DNA of 64,000 nucleotides from the NCBI RefSeq assembly GCF_036039175.1, contig NZ_JAYXKP010000001.1, forward strand, positions 248,001 through 312,000, given 5' to 3'. This document shows, in pieces, positions 26,607-36,517 of this stretch (the first letter of the stretch is position 1; each line of letters starts with the position of its first letter). A model generated the notes under the pieces. That model saw only the letters and a program-made list of their open reading frames with translations. It was not told where the DNA came from and searched no databases. A program made the position numbers and the translations under genes. Source of the DNA: Marinilactibacillus sp036039175. Its GTDB lineage: Bacteria; Bacillota; Bacilli; Lactobacillales; Carnobacteriaceae_A.

Positions 26607-27872
26607 ATGTCTTACTCTCAAAAAATGGTTGATGCTTTACAGAGTGAACAACTAGAGAAAGCGAATCAACACCTTGAACAAGCACTTAAGAGTGACTCGA
26701 TTGATGATCTTTATCAACTGGCAGATTCTCTTTATCAATTAGGCTTCTTAGAAGAAACAAAAAGAGTCTTACATTTTCTACTTGATCAGTCAAATGATGA
26801 TGAAATCAAAGTGAATCTAGCAGAAATTGCAATCGAGGAAGGCAAGGAACTTGAAGCGATTGAATGGTTGCAGGCTGTAGAGAAAACAAGCGATGTTTAT
26901 CCTCAAGCTTTACTTGTATCTGCTGATTACTATCAAGTACTCGATTTGCCAGAAGTTTCTGAGCAAAAATTATTAGAAGCTCAGTCTATTCTAGAAAACG
27001 AACCCGTTATTCTATTTGCTTTAGCAGAACTGCATTTCACAATGGGGAAACATGCACAAGCAATTAGAGAATACGAGCAATTACTGACAGATGGTGAAGA
27101 CACCTTTGCTGGTGTGCATCTAGTAACACGACTAGGGAGTGCCTACAGTGCGTTAGGTGACTGGGAAAACGCGATTGGATATCTTGAGGAAGCTGTTGAA
27201 GTCGATGATCAAATTGATACGTTGTTTCAATTAGGATTCACCTATTTCCAGATCAAAGAATTTCAGCGTTCCAATGAAACATTCCATAAAGTGAAAGAAA
27301 TGGATCATTCTTATACGTCGGTTTATCCATACCTTGCTAAAGGATTGGATGAAGAGAATCAAATCGAAAAAGCGGCTGATGTTGTGAGCGAAGGATTACT
27401 TCAAGATAAAACCAACTACCAACTGTATCTAATTGGTGCTGATATCGAGATCAAGCGAAACAATAGTGATAAAGCTGAAGAATACTATAAACTAGCGATG
27501 GAATTAGATCCAGAAAATGAAGCTATTTCTTTACAATATACGAATTTCTTGAATCATCAGGAAAGATATGATGAAACGGTTGAGTGGATTCAACAAGCCT
27601 TAACAGAATTAGATGCGGATCCTCAATTCTATTGGAATCTAGCAACGGCTCAAGATGCACTAGAAGAATTTGAAGCTGCTGGAAGAGCGTTTGAAAAAGC
27701 GTATCCTTATTTCGATACAAATGCTGAATTTATGAAGCAGTATTTCTTCTTTTTAAGAGAAGAAGGACGGTTAGCAGAATCCCGCAACGTAGGTAGAAAG
27801 TATCTTGAACTCCAAAGTGACGATCTAGAAATTCAAGAAATCTTAAACAATGAACAGACAGATACTGAGTGA
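26607..27872 (+). CDS. ypiA: Tetratricopeptide repeat protein, YpiA-like
   Basis: 421 residues from ATG 26607 with CAGGAGGAGAAAGC upstream; the open frame reaches 26508 without a site. Built almost wholly of TPR-type helix pairs, for example GSAYSALGDWENAIGYLEEA and FQLGFTYFQIKEFQRS, with no signal peptide. Length and the neighbour ypiB match B. subtilis YpiA (about 420 residues), reported as a partner or scaffold protein of unclear role. Very acidic. Confidence 0.82.
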   Translation: MSYSQKMVDALQSEQLEKANQHLEQALKSDSIDDLYQLADSLYQLGFLEETKRVLHFLLDQSNDDEIKVNLAEIAIEEGKELEAIEWLQAVEKTSDVYPQALLVSADYYQVLDLPEVSEQKLLEAQSILENEPVILFALAELHFTMGKHAQAIREYEQLLTDGEDTFAGVHLVTRLGSAYSALGDWENAIGYLEEAVEVDDQIDTLFQLGFTYFQIKEFQRSNETFHKVKEMDHSYTSVYPYLAKGLDEENQIEKAADVVSEGLLQDKTNYQLYLIGADIEIKRNNSDKAEEYYKLAMELDPENEAISLQYTNFLNHQERYDETVEWIQQALTELDADPQFYWNLATAQDALEEFEAAGRAFEKAYPYFDTNAEFMKQYFFFLREEGRLAESRNVGRKYLELQSDDLEIQEILNNEQTDTE

Positions 27873-27943
27873 TTTTTGTTATACTATAATAGAAGAAATG
27901 CTTGAATATTTAATGTGTCTAATCTAAAAGGAGGGAAGTCAAA

Positions 27944-28510
27944 TTGAATAATCGAGTACAGTTAAATGATAAAAAACAATTTCTAAAATGGTTCTTACAG
28001 AGATACCAAATGAAGCGCAGAGAATCTATGTGGATATTAAACTATTTACTGAATCATGATATCGTATTGAACAAAGCTAAGTTTGTCGAACGTGCTGAAA
28101 AGACACCGCGTGGCATAAAAATGGCTGCTGTTGGATCAGAAAACGAAGCTTTTAAATTCTATAAAGACGGTCATTCATTTGATAACCCAGAACAAGCGTT
28201 TCACGAGGTGAGATTGAACTGGCATACAGACCTTTATATCGAATTGTTGTTTTCAGATGCATGGATGTCTGCTGAGTATCTAGCGGTATTAGAAGACAAT
28301 CCTTTTTCTAGCTGGAATGATTCCATTTCAAACGATCTTAGTCTTGAAGTTAACGAAGCAATCGATCATTTTCAGTTAAGTGAGAAGCGAAATGATCTCG
28401 TTCATCAGATTGATATCGCACTTGAAAACGATGAAAAAGAACGATTCTTGAATTTAACACGAGAACTTAAAGAAATTGAAGAGAAATTAAGCAATGAATT
28501 ACCGTATTGA
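27944..28510 (+). CDS. ypiB: UPF0302 family protein YpiB
   Basis: 188 residues from TTG 27944 behind AAAAGGAGGG. The N-terminal domain (QFLKWFLQRYQMKRRESMWI, then LLNHDIVLNKAKFVE) is the conserved UPF0302 part; the C-terminal third is helical with an IDEAL-like acidic/basic pattern. Function is not known beyond a link to respiration-gene regulation proposed for the Bacillus relatives. Follows ypiA as in B. subtilis. Confidence 0.85.
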   Translation: MNNRVQLNDKKQFLKWFLQRYQMKRRESMWILNYLLNHDIVLNKAKFVERAEKTPRGIKMAAVGSENEAFKFYKDGHSFDNPEQAFHEVRLNWHTDLYIELLFSDAWMSAEYLAVLEDNPFSSWNDSISNDLSLEVNEAIDHFQLSEKRNDLVHQIDIALENDEKERFLNLTRELKEIEEKLSNELPY

Positions 28511-28538
28511 TAAATTTGTTGGTTTAAGAAAATTCAAT

Positions 28539-28587
28539 AGAGTACATTCATCAACCATTTTCAAATGATTGTACTCTTTGACTTTTC
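28539..28587. terminator. Terminator after ypiB
   Basis: AGAGTACATTCAT (28539-28551) pairs with the stretch ending TGTACTCT (28565-28577) with one mismatch, followed by a T-rich tail. Confidence 0.65.
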
Positions 28588-28621
28588 TATTCTTTCAAAT
28601 TGAAAGGTGGTATGATGTGTG

Positions 28622-28951
28622 ATGGATACAAGAGACATGCAAAAAGAAGTAGATGATTACATAAATCAATTCAAGACGGGATACTTTTCACCGCTTGGAC
28701 AGCTAGCAAGACTTACAGAGGAAGTAGGAGAATTAGCTAGAGAGATCAGTCATAACTATGGAGAAAAGCAGAAAAAGCCAGAAGAGACAGAGAAAAAGCT
28801 GGAAGAAGAACTCGGTGATGTTTTGTTTGTCATCATCACCCTGGCAAATTCTCTTGAGATTGATCTTTCAAAAGCTTTCGAGCTAACGATGAATAAATTC
28901 AACACCCGAGATCGTGATCGTTTTGAACGAATCGATGACGAATCAATTTAG
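28622..28951 (+). CDS. MazG-family nucleotide pyrophosphohydrolase, YpjD-like
   Basis: 109 residues from ATG 28622 (GTG 28619 also possible; GAAAGGTGG upstream). It has the MazG metal site: EEVGELAREI (about 30-39) and EEELGDVLFVIITLAN (about 60-75). Such proteins remove pyrophosphate from noncanonical nucleotides. In B. subtilis ypjD opens the operon that includes cca, and the cca gene follows here as well. Confidence 0.85.
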   Translation: MDTRDMQKEVDDYINQFKTGYFSPLGQLARLTEEVGELAREISHNYGEKQKKPEETEKKLEEELGDVLFVIITLANSLEIDLSKAFELTMNKFNTRDRDRFERIDDESI

Positions 28952-29013
28952 TGTGTTTAAAAAGGAGAGAATGGTTGTGCGCTAGTCCATGTTCTAGATA
29001 CAACCGTACTATC

Positions 29014-30234
29014 ATGCAAAATAAACTAGTTTTAACAGAAGTTTTCACAAATGCATTACCCGTTTTGGAAGTTCTCGAGCAAGCTGGATTTGAAGCTTAT
29101 TTTGTTGGCGGTAGTGTGCGAGATGCTATGCTCGGTAAAGACGTCAACGATGTCGACATTGCTACAAGTGCATTTCCTAACGAAATCCAAGCTTTATTCA
29201 AAAAAACAATAGATGTTGGGATAGAGCACGGTACGGTCATGGTACTATGGGAAAAAGAGACTTATGAAATCACGACATTTAGAACCGAATCGACTTACCA
29301 AGACTTTAGACGTCCAGATTCGGTTACTTTTGTGCGTTCATTAGCAGAAGACTTGAAAAGAAGAGATTTTACCATTAACGCTTTGGCAATGGATAAAGAC
29401 GGATGTATAACTGATTTGTTTGATGGCATTGATGACTTGAATCATCAAGTCATTCGAGCAGTAGGCGTACCTGATGAACGTTTCGGTGAAGATGCGCTGA
29501 GAATGATGAGAGCTACAAGATTCTCGGCTCAACTTGGATTTGATATTGAAGAAGAGACCGTTCTAGCATTGAAAAAAAATACTTCTTTACTTGAACATAT
29601 TGCTATAGAACGGATCCAAATAGAATTTATTAAAATGTGCCTTGGCCAATTCAAATATAAAGGACTGACATATTTTGTTAAGTCAGACTTGTATGAATTT
29701 TGTCCTGGTCTTAATAAAGAAGCTTTAAAGAAATTTTCTGCAATTGAGCATTCTTTAGATAACGAGAGACAAATCTGGGCTACGTATCTATTGCTAGACG
29801 AATATGTTCCGAATCAAATTAATGCTTTTATGAAATCATGGAAATTGTCGAACAAACTTATCCAGCAAGTAGCGTCTTTGTTCCAATCGGTAAACTATAG
29901 AATAGAGTCTTCTGCAGACTTGCTCTATATCTATCGTCTGGGAAAAGAATTAGCCCTTGAAACTGAGAACATACTTCACTACTTGCAGTATCCATCTGAT
30001 CCAGAAGCTGTCCTCTTTATCTATGAGACTTTACCGATTCACTCTAAGCAGGATCTGGCAGTAACAGGAAAGGATCTACTTAAGCTAACGAATTCAAAAG
30101 CTGGTAAATGGCTAGGAGATGCTTTGAAACATATCGAAGAAGCGGTCGTACTTGGAAAACTCAATAATTCGAAACAAGAGATTATTACTTGGACAAAACA
30201 GCAAGCGCTGATTCCAGAAACAGACAACAACTAA
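29014..30234 (+). CDS. cca: CCA-adding tRNA nucleotidyltransferase
   Basis: 406 residues from ATG 29014, where similarity to the family starts (ALPVLEVLEQAGFEAYFVGG). Motif A GGSVRDAMLG with catalytic DVDIAT, motif RRDFTINALA, and EDALRMMRATRFSAQLGF are all present: a class II enzyme that adds CCA to tRNA 3' ends. The ATG has no good ribosome site. AAAGGAGAG lies 45 bases upstream and would fit an in-frame TTG at 28975 (13 extra residues) or a four-codon ORF at 28971. Confidence 0.93.
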   Translation: MQNKLVLTEVFTNALPVLEVLEQAGFEAYFVGGSVRDAMLGKDVNDVDIATSAFPNEIQALFKKTIDVGIEHGTVMVLWEKETYEITTFRTESTYQDFRRPDSVTFVRSLAEDLKRRDFTINALAMDKDGCITDLFDGIDDLNHQVIRAVGVPDERFGEDALRMMRATRFSAQLGFDIEEETVLALKKNTSLLEHIAIERIQIEFIKMCLGQFKYKGLTYFVKSDLYEFCPGLNKEALKKFSAIEHSLDNERQIWATYLLLDEYVPNQINAFMKSWKLSNKLIQQVASLFQSVNYRIESSADLLYIYRLGKELALETENILHYLQYPSDPEAVLFIYETLPIHSKQDLAVTGKDLLKLTNSKAGKWLGDALKHIEEAVVLGKLNNSKQEIITWTKQQALIPETDNN

Positions 30235-30273
30235 ACTGAGAATAACTTTGAGGTTATTGGGAAGGAGGGGAAT

Positions 30274-33072
30274 ATGAAGAAAGATCAAATTTATGCAATT
30301 GTAGATATTGAATCAACTGGTGGAAGTATTGGTAAAGATCGGATGATTCAATTTGCTTGTGTACTGATGAAAAATGGAGAAATCATTGAAACTTTTGATA
30401 CCTTCGTAAATCCTCTTAAAAGTGTCCCTAAGCGTATTCAGGAATTGACAGGCATTCATCCTAGAGAGTTGAAAACAGCGCCTTATTTTGAAGATATCGC
30501 CTTTTTATTACGTAATATGTTGGAAGAAACAATATTTGTTGCACATAATGTAGGGTTTGACTTTCAATTTTTAAATGAAGAATTTAAAAGAGTCGGTGTG
30601 CCTGAACTAACGATTCCTGCTATAGATACGGTGCAACTTTCCCAAGTCGTTTTTCCGACATCAAATAGTTACGCACTTCAAGAAATTGTTGAGTGGCTTG
30701 GATATGATCTGGATCGTCCGCACAATGCGCTTTTTGATGCAGAAGCAACAGGGTTCTTGTTGAACCAGATAGACTCAAAACTTCGAACGCTCCCTCTGAC
30801 AACGGTGGAGAAATTAGCAGAACTTTCCGTATACTGTATTGCAGAAACGCGTTTGTTTTTTGAAGAGGCTCTAGAAGAAATGAAGTCACAACCGACAGAT
30901 TTAAATCAGCGATTGATTGTTGTTGAAGGTATTGCGATTCAAGATCCTTCAATTTCAATTAATGCGTATAACTATAGAATAGATAAACAGTATCCGGCTT
31001 CCTCACTAGACAAAATCAATTTATTGGATGAGCAGTATTCTAAAAGAGACGTTCAAGAAGAAATGATGGATAGTGTTTACCATTATTTAAAAGATTCTTC
31101 TCCAAAATCTGGCCTGGCGATTGAAGCCCCTCCGGGTACAGGAAAATCTCTTGGATACCTATTACCGGCTAGCTTTGAAGCGAGTCCAGAAGAACCAATT
31201 TTGATTAGTACTAAAACAACAGTGTTACAGCGTCAAATGATTGAAGAGAGTCTTGCTTACCTAGAAAGACTCGTACCTTTTGAACTAGCCATTGCTTCAG
31301 TAAAAGGAAAATACAATTATCTTTCCTTAGCCAATTTTGATTATAAATTGAGTGTAATTAATAAAGAGGATATTGAAACGCTTTTCAGTATGCGTGTTCT
31401 GGTCTGGTTGACTGAAACAGTCACTGGAGATATCGACGAAATCGGTGCAGGTGGACATAGTAGCCATGATTTTTGGTCTGAGGTCCGTATAGGTAGATCT
31501 GAACTTTCAAAAGATCGAATGGAGAAATGGGCAGCTTATGACTTTTTCTTGCGTGCAGAAAAAAGACTCAAACAAGCTTCTATTATCGTTACGAATCATG
31601 CTTTTCTCGTTCAGGACTGGAAAAAAGAGCAGCAGTTATTTTCTAATGTCAAAAAGCTGATTATAGATGAAGCGCATTTCTTTCCAGACATTATTCAAGA
31701 CGCTGCTAATACCTCCATATCAGCTGGATCCTTCGCTACGCATTTAAAGAAATTGGGTAGTCAAGATAGAGAGCAAACGATTATAGCTATGCTGTATAAT
31801 TTAGCGGCTAGAGATGTGATTAAAGATTATCAAGTACGGGCGATTGAATCTAATCGACAGTTATTTGAATCTGAATGGAATGACTTTATTGATCAGTGGA
31901 TCAGTCAGTTATCAATACCGATTGAACCGGCACAATCTATCGTTAAATGGAAAGAACAATCTATTCAGCTATCGAACTTAACGATTTCTTTGAAGCGCCA
32001 ACTAAAAGAACTGACGAGACTGATATACGAAATCGTTTATGTAGGAAATCATATTTATCAAAGCAGTGAATTAGAGGCTAAGAGTCTAACCGCTACTGAA
32101 AAATTTAATTTAGGTATTTTTAAAGAGATTCTTGATACAATTTCTGAGGATGCTCATCGTTTAAAAACAGTATTCAACCAGAATGATCATGCAGATTATT
32201 CTTGGATTTCCTATTACTCTAAACATCCGGAAAAAACATTGAGATTTCATCGAGCGAGTTTTGAAGTAGAAGAAGAACTCCAAAACCAATTGGAGCGTTA
32301 CACCCATGCAATCTATACAAGTAGTTCGCTGTCTTATGATGGTTCCATTGATTTCTTTAGAAAACAAATTGCTTCAGAAAATTTAGAATTTATCGAACTT
32401 TCTTCTCCGTATCATTATGACGAACAGGTCAGAGTCTACGTACCAGAACAGGCGAAATCCTTTTCTGATTATACAAAAGAAGACTTTTTAAAGTATCTGA
32501 TCGATTCGATCGATCAATCTGTTAAACGAACTTCAGAGAATGCTTTAATCCTTTTTAAATCAAATGATTCTTTGCAACAGGTTTATAGAGGATTACAAAG
32601 CAAAAAATCTCTCGAAAAGAAATTGATATTAGCTCAAAATTTATCTGGAACGAAGTCAAAGCTAATCAAGCAATTCAAGAAAAGTAAAAACGCCATTTTA
32701 CTTGGTGCAGATACGTTCTGGGAAGGTGTTGATCTTCCTGGTGAAACTTTAAAAATTGTAATTGTTACAAAGCTTCCTTTTGATTCACCAGACCAACCAT
32801 CTGTTAAATTAAGGCTGAAAAAATTAACGGATCAGAACCAAAATGCTTTTGTTCAAGACATGTTACCTCGAGCTGTTATGAGGTTAAAACAAGGTTTTGG
32901 ACGTCTCATTCGATCTGAGAGTGATAAAGGAGTATTGATTGTCTTGGACTACCGCTTTCTTCATTCAAGTTATGCGAATGTCTTAAGACAAGCGTTACCA
33001 AAAGAAGTTGAGGTCGAAAAAATAGACTTATCTCAGATGGCCGAGAAAGTAGAAGACTTTTTAGGGAAATAG
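30274..33072 (+). CDS. dinG: DinG-type exonuclease-helicase
   Basis: 932 residues. N-terminal DnaQ-like 3'-5' exonuclease with DIESTG (12-17), AHNVGFDFQFL and HNALFDAEAT, all acidic residues intact. The XPD-type helicase part has Walker A APPGTGKS (286-293), DEAH (465-468) and motif VI QGFGRLIRSESDKG. The iron-sulfur cysteines of E. coli DinG are not visible, as known for the Bacillus/Staphylococcus form. It should act on single-stranded nucleic acid in repair. B. subtilis has dinG just before ypmA-ypmB. Confidence 0.92.
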   Translation: MKKDQIYAIVDIESTGGSIGKDRMIQFACVLMKNGEIIETFDTFVNPLKSVPKRIQELTGIHPRELKTAPYFEDIAFLLRNMLEETIFVAHNVGFDFQFLNEEFKRVGVPELTIPAIDTVQLSQVVFPTSNSYALQEIVEWLGYDLDRPHNALFDAEATGFLLNQIDSKLRTLPLTTVEKLAELSVYCIAETRLFFEEALEEMKSQPTDLNQRLIVVEGIAIQDPSISINAYNYRIDKQYPASSLDKINLLDEQYSKRDVQEEMMDSVYHYLKDSSPKSGLAIEAPPGTGKSLGYLLPASFEASPEEPILISTKTTVLQRQMIEESLAYLERLVPFELAIASVKGKYNYLSLANFDYKLSVINKEDIETLFSMRVLVWLTETVTGDIDEIGAGGHSSHDFWSEVRIGRSELSKDRMEKWAAYDFFLRAEKRLKQASIIVTNHAFLVQDWKKEQQLFSNVKKLIIDEAHFFPDIIQDAANTSISAGSFATHLKKLGSQDREQTIIAMLYNLAARDVIKDYQVRAIESNRQLFESEWNDFIDQWISQLSIPIEPAQSIVKWKEQSIQLSNLTISLKRQLKELTRLIYEIVYVGNHIYQSSELEAKSLTATEKFNLGIFKEILDTISEDAHRLKTVFNQNDHADYSWISYYSKHPEKTLRFHRASFEVEEELQNQLERYTHAIYTSSSLSYDGSIDFFRKQIASENLEFIELSSPYHYDEQVRVYVPEQAKSFSDYTKEDFLKYLIDSIDQSVKRTSENALILFKSNDSLQQVYRGLQSKKSLEKKLILAQNLSGTKSKLIKQFKKSKNAILLGADTFWEGVDLPGETLKIVIVTKLPFDSPDQPSVKLRLKKLTDQNQNAFVQDMLPRAVMRLKQGFGRLIRSESDKGVLIVLDYRFLHSSYANVLRQALPKEVEVEKIDLSQMAEKVEDFLGK

Positions 33073-33121
33073 TGAATGTGAAACAGAATGTGTTACCGGA
33101 TATTTATTTCCATTCATTATT

Positions 33122-33130
33122 TTGCTATAC
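33122..33130 (+). promoter_or_regulatory. Extended -10 promoter of ypmB
   Basis: TTGCTATACT with TG one base before TATACT (33125-33130) forms an extended -10; no good -35 is seen. It lies about 40 bases before the ypmB start. Confidence 0.4.
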
Positions 33131-33167
33131 TTAGATAGTTGAAAATTTGGACTGCGAGGAAATTACT

Positions 33168-33641
33168 GTGAAAAAATTCTTTATAGGACTTTCTGTTTTT
33201 CTAATTGTACTAATCATTGGTTCAGTTGTTATATACAGACGATCCGTTGCGCTATACAACGATACCGAAGAACAAGCTATTGAATACGCCATAGCTAACT
33301 CTGAAATCGTTTCAGCAACAGACTTTTACTGGTATAACGATACAGAAACTACCTTTACTGTCGTAGGTGAAACGGAAGAAGGCGAGTCTCTTGTCGTTTT
33401 TACAAACCAGGAAACTCAGGAAACAACAACTCTGAATATCTCAGATACAATTCCTAAACAGCAAGCCGTCCAATTGACTCGTGAAGCTAGACAGCCTAAA
33501 AAAATACTAAACGCTCGAATGGGTATAGATAATCAAAGGCCCGTATGGGAAATTAGTTACCGTAATCAAAATGGACGATTAGGCTATTATATCCTTTCGC
33601 TGCAAGATGGCGAATGGATCCGCACAATCGATAATATTTAA
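33168..33641 (+). CDS. ypmB: YpmB-like membrane-anchored PepSY protein
   Basis: 157 residues from GTG 33168 (GCGAGGA upstream). One N-terminal membrane anchor (FFIGLSVFLIVLIIGSVVIY) and an extracellular part with two PepSY/DUF5590-like units, ending RPVWEISYRNQNGRLGYYIL. Function is unknown; PepSY domains are thought to modulate peptidases. Position between dinG and asnS matches B. subtilis. Confidence 0.87.
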   Translation: MKKFFIGLSVFLIVLIIGSVVIYRRSVALYNDTEEQAIEYAIANSEIVSATDFYWYNDTETTFTVVGETEEGESLVVFTNQETQETTTLNISDTIPKQQAVQLTREARQPKKILNARMGIDNQRPVWEISYRNQNGRLGYYILSLQDGEWIRTIDNI

Positions 33642-33676
33642 ATTTAAAAATTGAATTAGGATAAGGAGATTGAACA

Positions 33677-34972
33677 TTGAAAAAAATCAGAATCATAGAA
33701 GCATCTAAGCATATCGGTGAAAAAGTAACCATAGGAGCTTGGATCGCAAATAAAAGATCAAGTGGGAAAATTGCCTTCCTGCAATTAAGAGATGGATCTG
33801 CTTATTTTCAAGGTGTTGTCATCAAAAGTGATGTAGAAGAAACGGTTTTTGAACAGGCTAAAAACTTAACACAAGAAACTTCGGTTTGGATCACAGGTAC
33901 GATTCAAGAAGATACACGTTCTAAATTTGGTTATGAAATTCATGTCGAGGGTATTGAAGTCATTAGTGAATCTAAAGACTATCCTATTACACCAAAAGAA
34001 CATGGAACAGAATTCTTAATGGATCATCGTCACTTATGGTTACGTTCTTCTAAACAGCATGCGATCATGCAAATTCGTAATGAAGTGATTCGTGCTACTT
34101 ACGAATTCTTCAACAAAGAAGGTTTCTTAAAAGTTGATCCGCCTATCTTAACGGGTAATGCAGCAGAAGATACGACTGAGTTATTCCATACGAAATATTT
34201 TGAATATGATGCTTACTTGTCACAAAGTGGTCAACTTTACATGGAAGCAGCTGCGATGGCATTAGGAAAAGTATTTTCATTTGGACCAACGTTCAGAGCT
34301 GAAAAGTCTAAAACGAGACGCCATTTAATTGAATTTTGGATGATTGAACCTGAGATGGCTTTTATGGATCAAGATCAGTCTTTAGAAATTCAAGAACAAT
34401 ATGTTGCTTACCTAGTACAAAGTGTTCTAGATAACTGTGATATGGCACTTGACGTATTAGACCGCGATAAAGACTTATTGAAAAAATATACTCGTTTACC
34501 TTATCCTCGTATTTCATATGATGAAGCCGTTGAATTACTTCAGAAAAATGATTTTAATACGACTTGGGGTGAAGATTTTGGATCACCAGAAGAAACGTTC
34601 ATTGCAAACCAGTACGATCAACCCGTATTCATTTTAAATTATCCAAAAGCAATTAAACCTTTTTATATGAAACCACATCCAGATCGCGAAGATATCGTTC
34701 TTTGTGCGGATATGATTGCTCCAGAAGGTTACGGAGAAATCATTGGTGGTAGTCAACGTGAAGATAACTATGAGGCATTAGAAAAAGAACTTGAGAAGCA
34801 TAATTTAGCCATTAAAGATTACGAATGGTACCTTGATTTGCGTAAATACGGTAGTGTACCGCATTCAGGATTCGGATTAGGTCTTGAACGTGTGATTACT
34901 TGGTTATCAGGAACAGAGCACATTAGAGAATCGATTCCATTCCCACGTTTATTGAATAGAATCTACCCGTAA
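33677..34972 (+). CDS. asnS: Asparaginyl-tRNA synthetase
   Basis: 431 residues from TTG 33677 (AAGGAG eight bases before). N-terminal OB-fold anticodon domain (VTIGAWIANKRSSGKIAFLQ) and class II core: motif 2 FRAEKSKTRRHLIEFWMIEPE, motif 3 GFGLGLERVITWL. Charges tRNA-Asn. No T-box fits in the short 35-base leader, so it is read from upstream. Confidence 0.97.
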   Translation: MKKIRIIEASKHIGEKVTIGAWIANKRSSGKIAFLQLRDGSAYFQGVVIKSDVEETVFEQAKNLTQETSVWITGTIQEDTRSKFGYEIHVEGIEVISESKDYPITPKEHGTEFLMDHRHLWLRSSKQHAIMQIRNEVIRATYEFFNKEGFLKVDPPILTGNAAEDTTELFHTKYFEYDAYLSQSGQLYMEAAAMALGKVFSFGPTFRAEKSKTRRHLIEFWMIEPEMAFMDQDQSLEIQEQYVAYLVQSVLDNCDMALDVLDRDKDLLKKYTRLPYPRISYDEAVELLQKNDFNTTWGEDFGSPEETFIANQYDQPVFILNYPKAIKPFYMKPHPDREDIVLCADMIAPEGYGEIIGGSQREDNYEALEKELEKHNLAIKDYEWYLDLRKYGSVPHSGFGLGLERVITWLSGTEHIRESIPFPRLLNRIYP

Positions 34973-34995
34973 AGTGACTTGGAAGGGTGAAAACG

Positions 34996-35709
34996 TTGAA
35001 CGAAGCATTAATGAAAAAGTGGTTAAAGTCTAAAAACGTTTCGATTTCTACCCTTTTACTTGAAAATTACAAAAAAATTGGATTAACTAATGACCAGCTC
35101 GTTTTCCTGATACAATTAAAATCTTTCGTTGATCAAGGAGAAGGGTTTCCTGACGTCTCTTTAATTGCAGAACGGATGGAGCTGACACGAGAAGCTGCAT
35201 TCAAGGAAATTCACAACTTGATCAATAAGAGTGTCTTATCAATTGATACTAAAACTGGACAAGATGGTAAGAGTCAAGATGAGCTTTCATTTGATCTCCT
35301 TTGGGAAAAACTGATCTTGCTTATGAAACAGGATCAGGAGCGTCAGGCACAAGAAACATCTGGGCTGACTTCAAAGGATTTATATAATTTATTTGAGCAA
35401 GAATTCGGCAGACCATTATCTCCAATTGAAATCCAAACGTTAAATATGTGGATCGATGAAGACCATTACGATCCTGAACTGATTCAAATGGCTTTGAGAG
35501 AAGCGGTATTGAGTCAAGTTTATAGTCTTAAATATATTGATCGTATCTTACTGAGCTGGGAAAAGAAAAATATTAAGAATAAAGATCAGGTGCTTAAAGA
35601 ATCTCAAAATCACAGAAATAATCAAAATAAAACAAATGATTCTGGTCAAGAACAAGCCTCTTCTAAGCCTGTTCCCATGTATGACTGGCTCAAAGAATAC
35701 AAAGATTAA
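34996..35709 (+). CDS. dnaD: DNA replication initiation protein DnaD
   Basis: 237 residues from TTG 34996, eight bases behind GGAAGGG; GTG 34987 is an alternative. N-terminal winged-helix (DDBH1) region with LVFLIQLKSFVDQGEGFPD and a DnaD domain (DDBH2) near 130-200 with LYNLFEQEFGRPLSPIEIQ and YDPELIQMALREAVLS. It helps load helicase at origins and in restart in Firmicutes. Tail is polar and likely disordered. Confidence 0.93.
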   Translation: MNEALMKKWLKSKNVSISTLLLENYKKIGLTNDQLVFLIQLKSFVDQGEGFPDVSLIAERMELTREAAFKEIHNLINKSVLSIDTKTGQDGKSQDELSFDLLWEKLILLMKQDQERQAQETSGLTSKDLYNLFEQEFGRPLSPIEIQTLNMWIDEDHYDPELIQMALREAVLSQVYSLKYIDRILLSWEKKNIKNKDQVLKESQNHRNNQNKTNDSGQEQASSKPVPMYDWLKEYKD

Positions 35710-35730
35710 AGAGTTGAAAAGGAGCTTTTC

Positions 35731-36372
35731 ATGTCTGAAAGTGACGTTTTACTGACTAGTACAGAGACGACTAAGTTAATTGAAGCTATGGGAAAGTTAT
35801 TTCCGAATGCTAAAGCTGAGTTGAACCACAAGAATTCCTTTGAACTGCTTATCTCTGTCATAATGAGTGCGCAGACAACAGATATCGCTGTAAACAAAGT
35901 GACGCCAGCACTCTTCGAAGCTTATCCTACCCCTGAATTGATGATGGAGGCTCCACTAGATGACATCATGAATAAGATCAAAACCATTGGACTTTACCGT
36001 AATAAGGCAAAATTCGTTAAAAACTGTTCTCGTGAATTGATCGAACGCTTTGATGGGATTGTACCGTCTACCCATAAAGAGTTGGAAAGTTTGCCAGGCG
36101 TTGGACGAAAAACAGCTAATGTAGTGATGAGTGTTGCTTTCGATAAACCAGCTATTGCTGTTGATACACATGTAGAAAGAATTAGTAAAAAATTCAATAT
36201 TTGTTCGCAGCAGGCAACCGTTCGACAAGTAGAAGATAGCTTAATGGAAAAAATACCAGAAGATTTGTGGAGTATTGCCCATCATCGTATGATCTTTTTC
36301 GGGCGCTATCAATGTCCTGCAAGAACGCATGATCATAATCAATGTATTCAGCGAATCAAAGAAAATTTATAA
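35731..36372 (+). CDS. nth: Endonuclease III lacking the iron-sulfur motif
   Basis: 213 residues. Helix-hairpin-helix LPGVGRKTANVVMS with the catalytic Lys, and VDTHVERIS with the catalytic Asp are intact, so glycosylase/AP-lyase activity on oxidised pyrimidines is expected. The C-terminus ends FFGRYQCPARTHDHNQC and 7 more residues: only two cysteines, nine residues apart, remain of the usual C-X6-C-X2-C-X5-C. A [4Fe-4S] cluster therefore cannot form in the standard way. Follows dnaD as in B. subtilis. Confidence 0.93.
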   Translation: MSESDVLLTSTETTKLIEAMGKLFPNAKAELNHKNSFELLISVIMSAQTTDIAVNKVTPALFEAYPTPELMMEAPLDDIMNKIKTIGLYRNKAKFVKNCSRELIERFDGIVPSTHKELESLPGVGRKTANVVMSVAFDKPAIAVDTHVERISKKFNICSQQATVRQVEDSLMEKIPEDLWSIAHHRMIFFGRYQCPARTHDHNQCIQRIKENL

Positions 36373-36377
36373 CCAAA

Positions 36378-36410
36378 AGGCAGAGTATGATGTACTCTGT
36401 CTTTTTTTTA
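36378..36410 (+). terminator. Terminator after nth
   Basis: AGGCAGAGTA and TACTCTGTCT with a 5-base loop and a run of eight T. Ends the cca-dinG-asnS-dnaD-nth block. Confidence 0.9.
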
Positions 36411-36517
36411 GAATGAAACTCAACTGAAGAATTTCTCTAATTCTTTCAAATACGTTATACTAATAGCATAAATCTTTCCATCATTTTACTTATTAAGATC
36501 ATTAAAGGGGGATCCGT

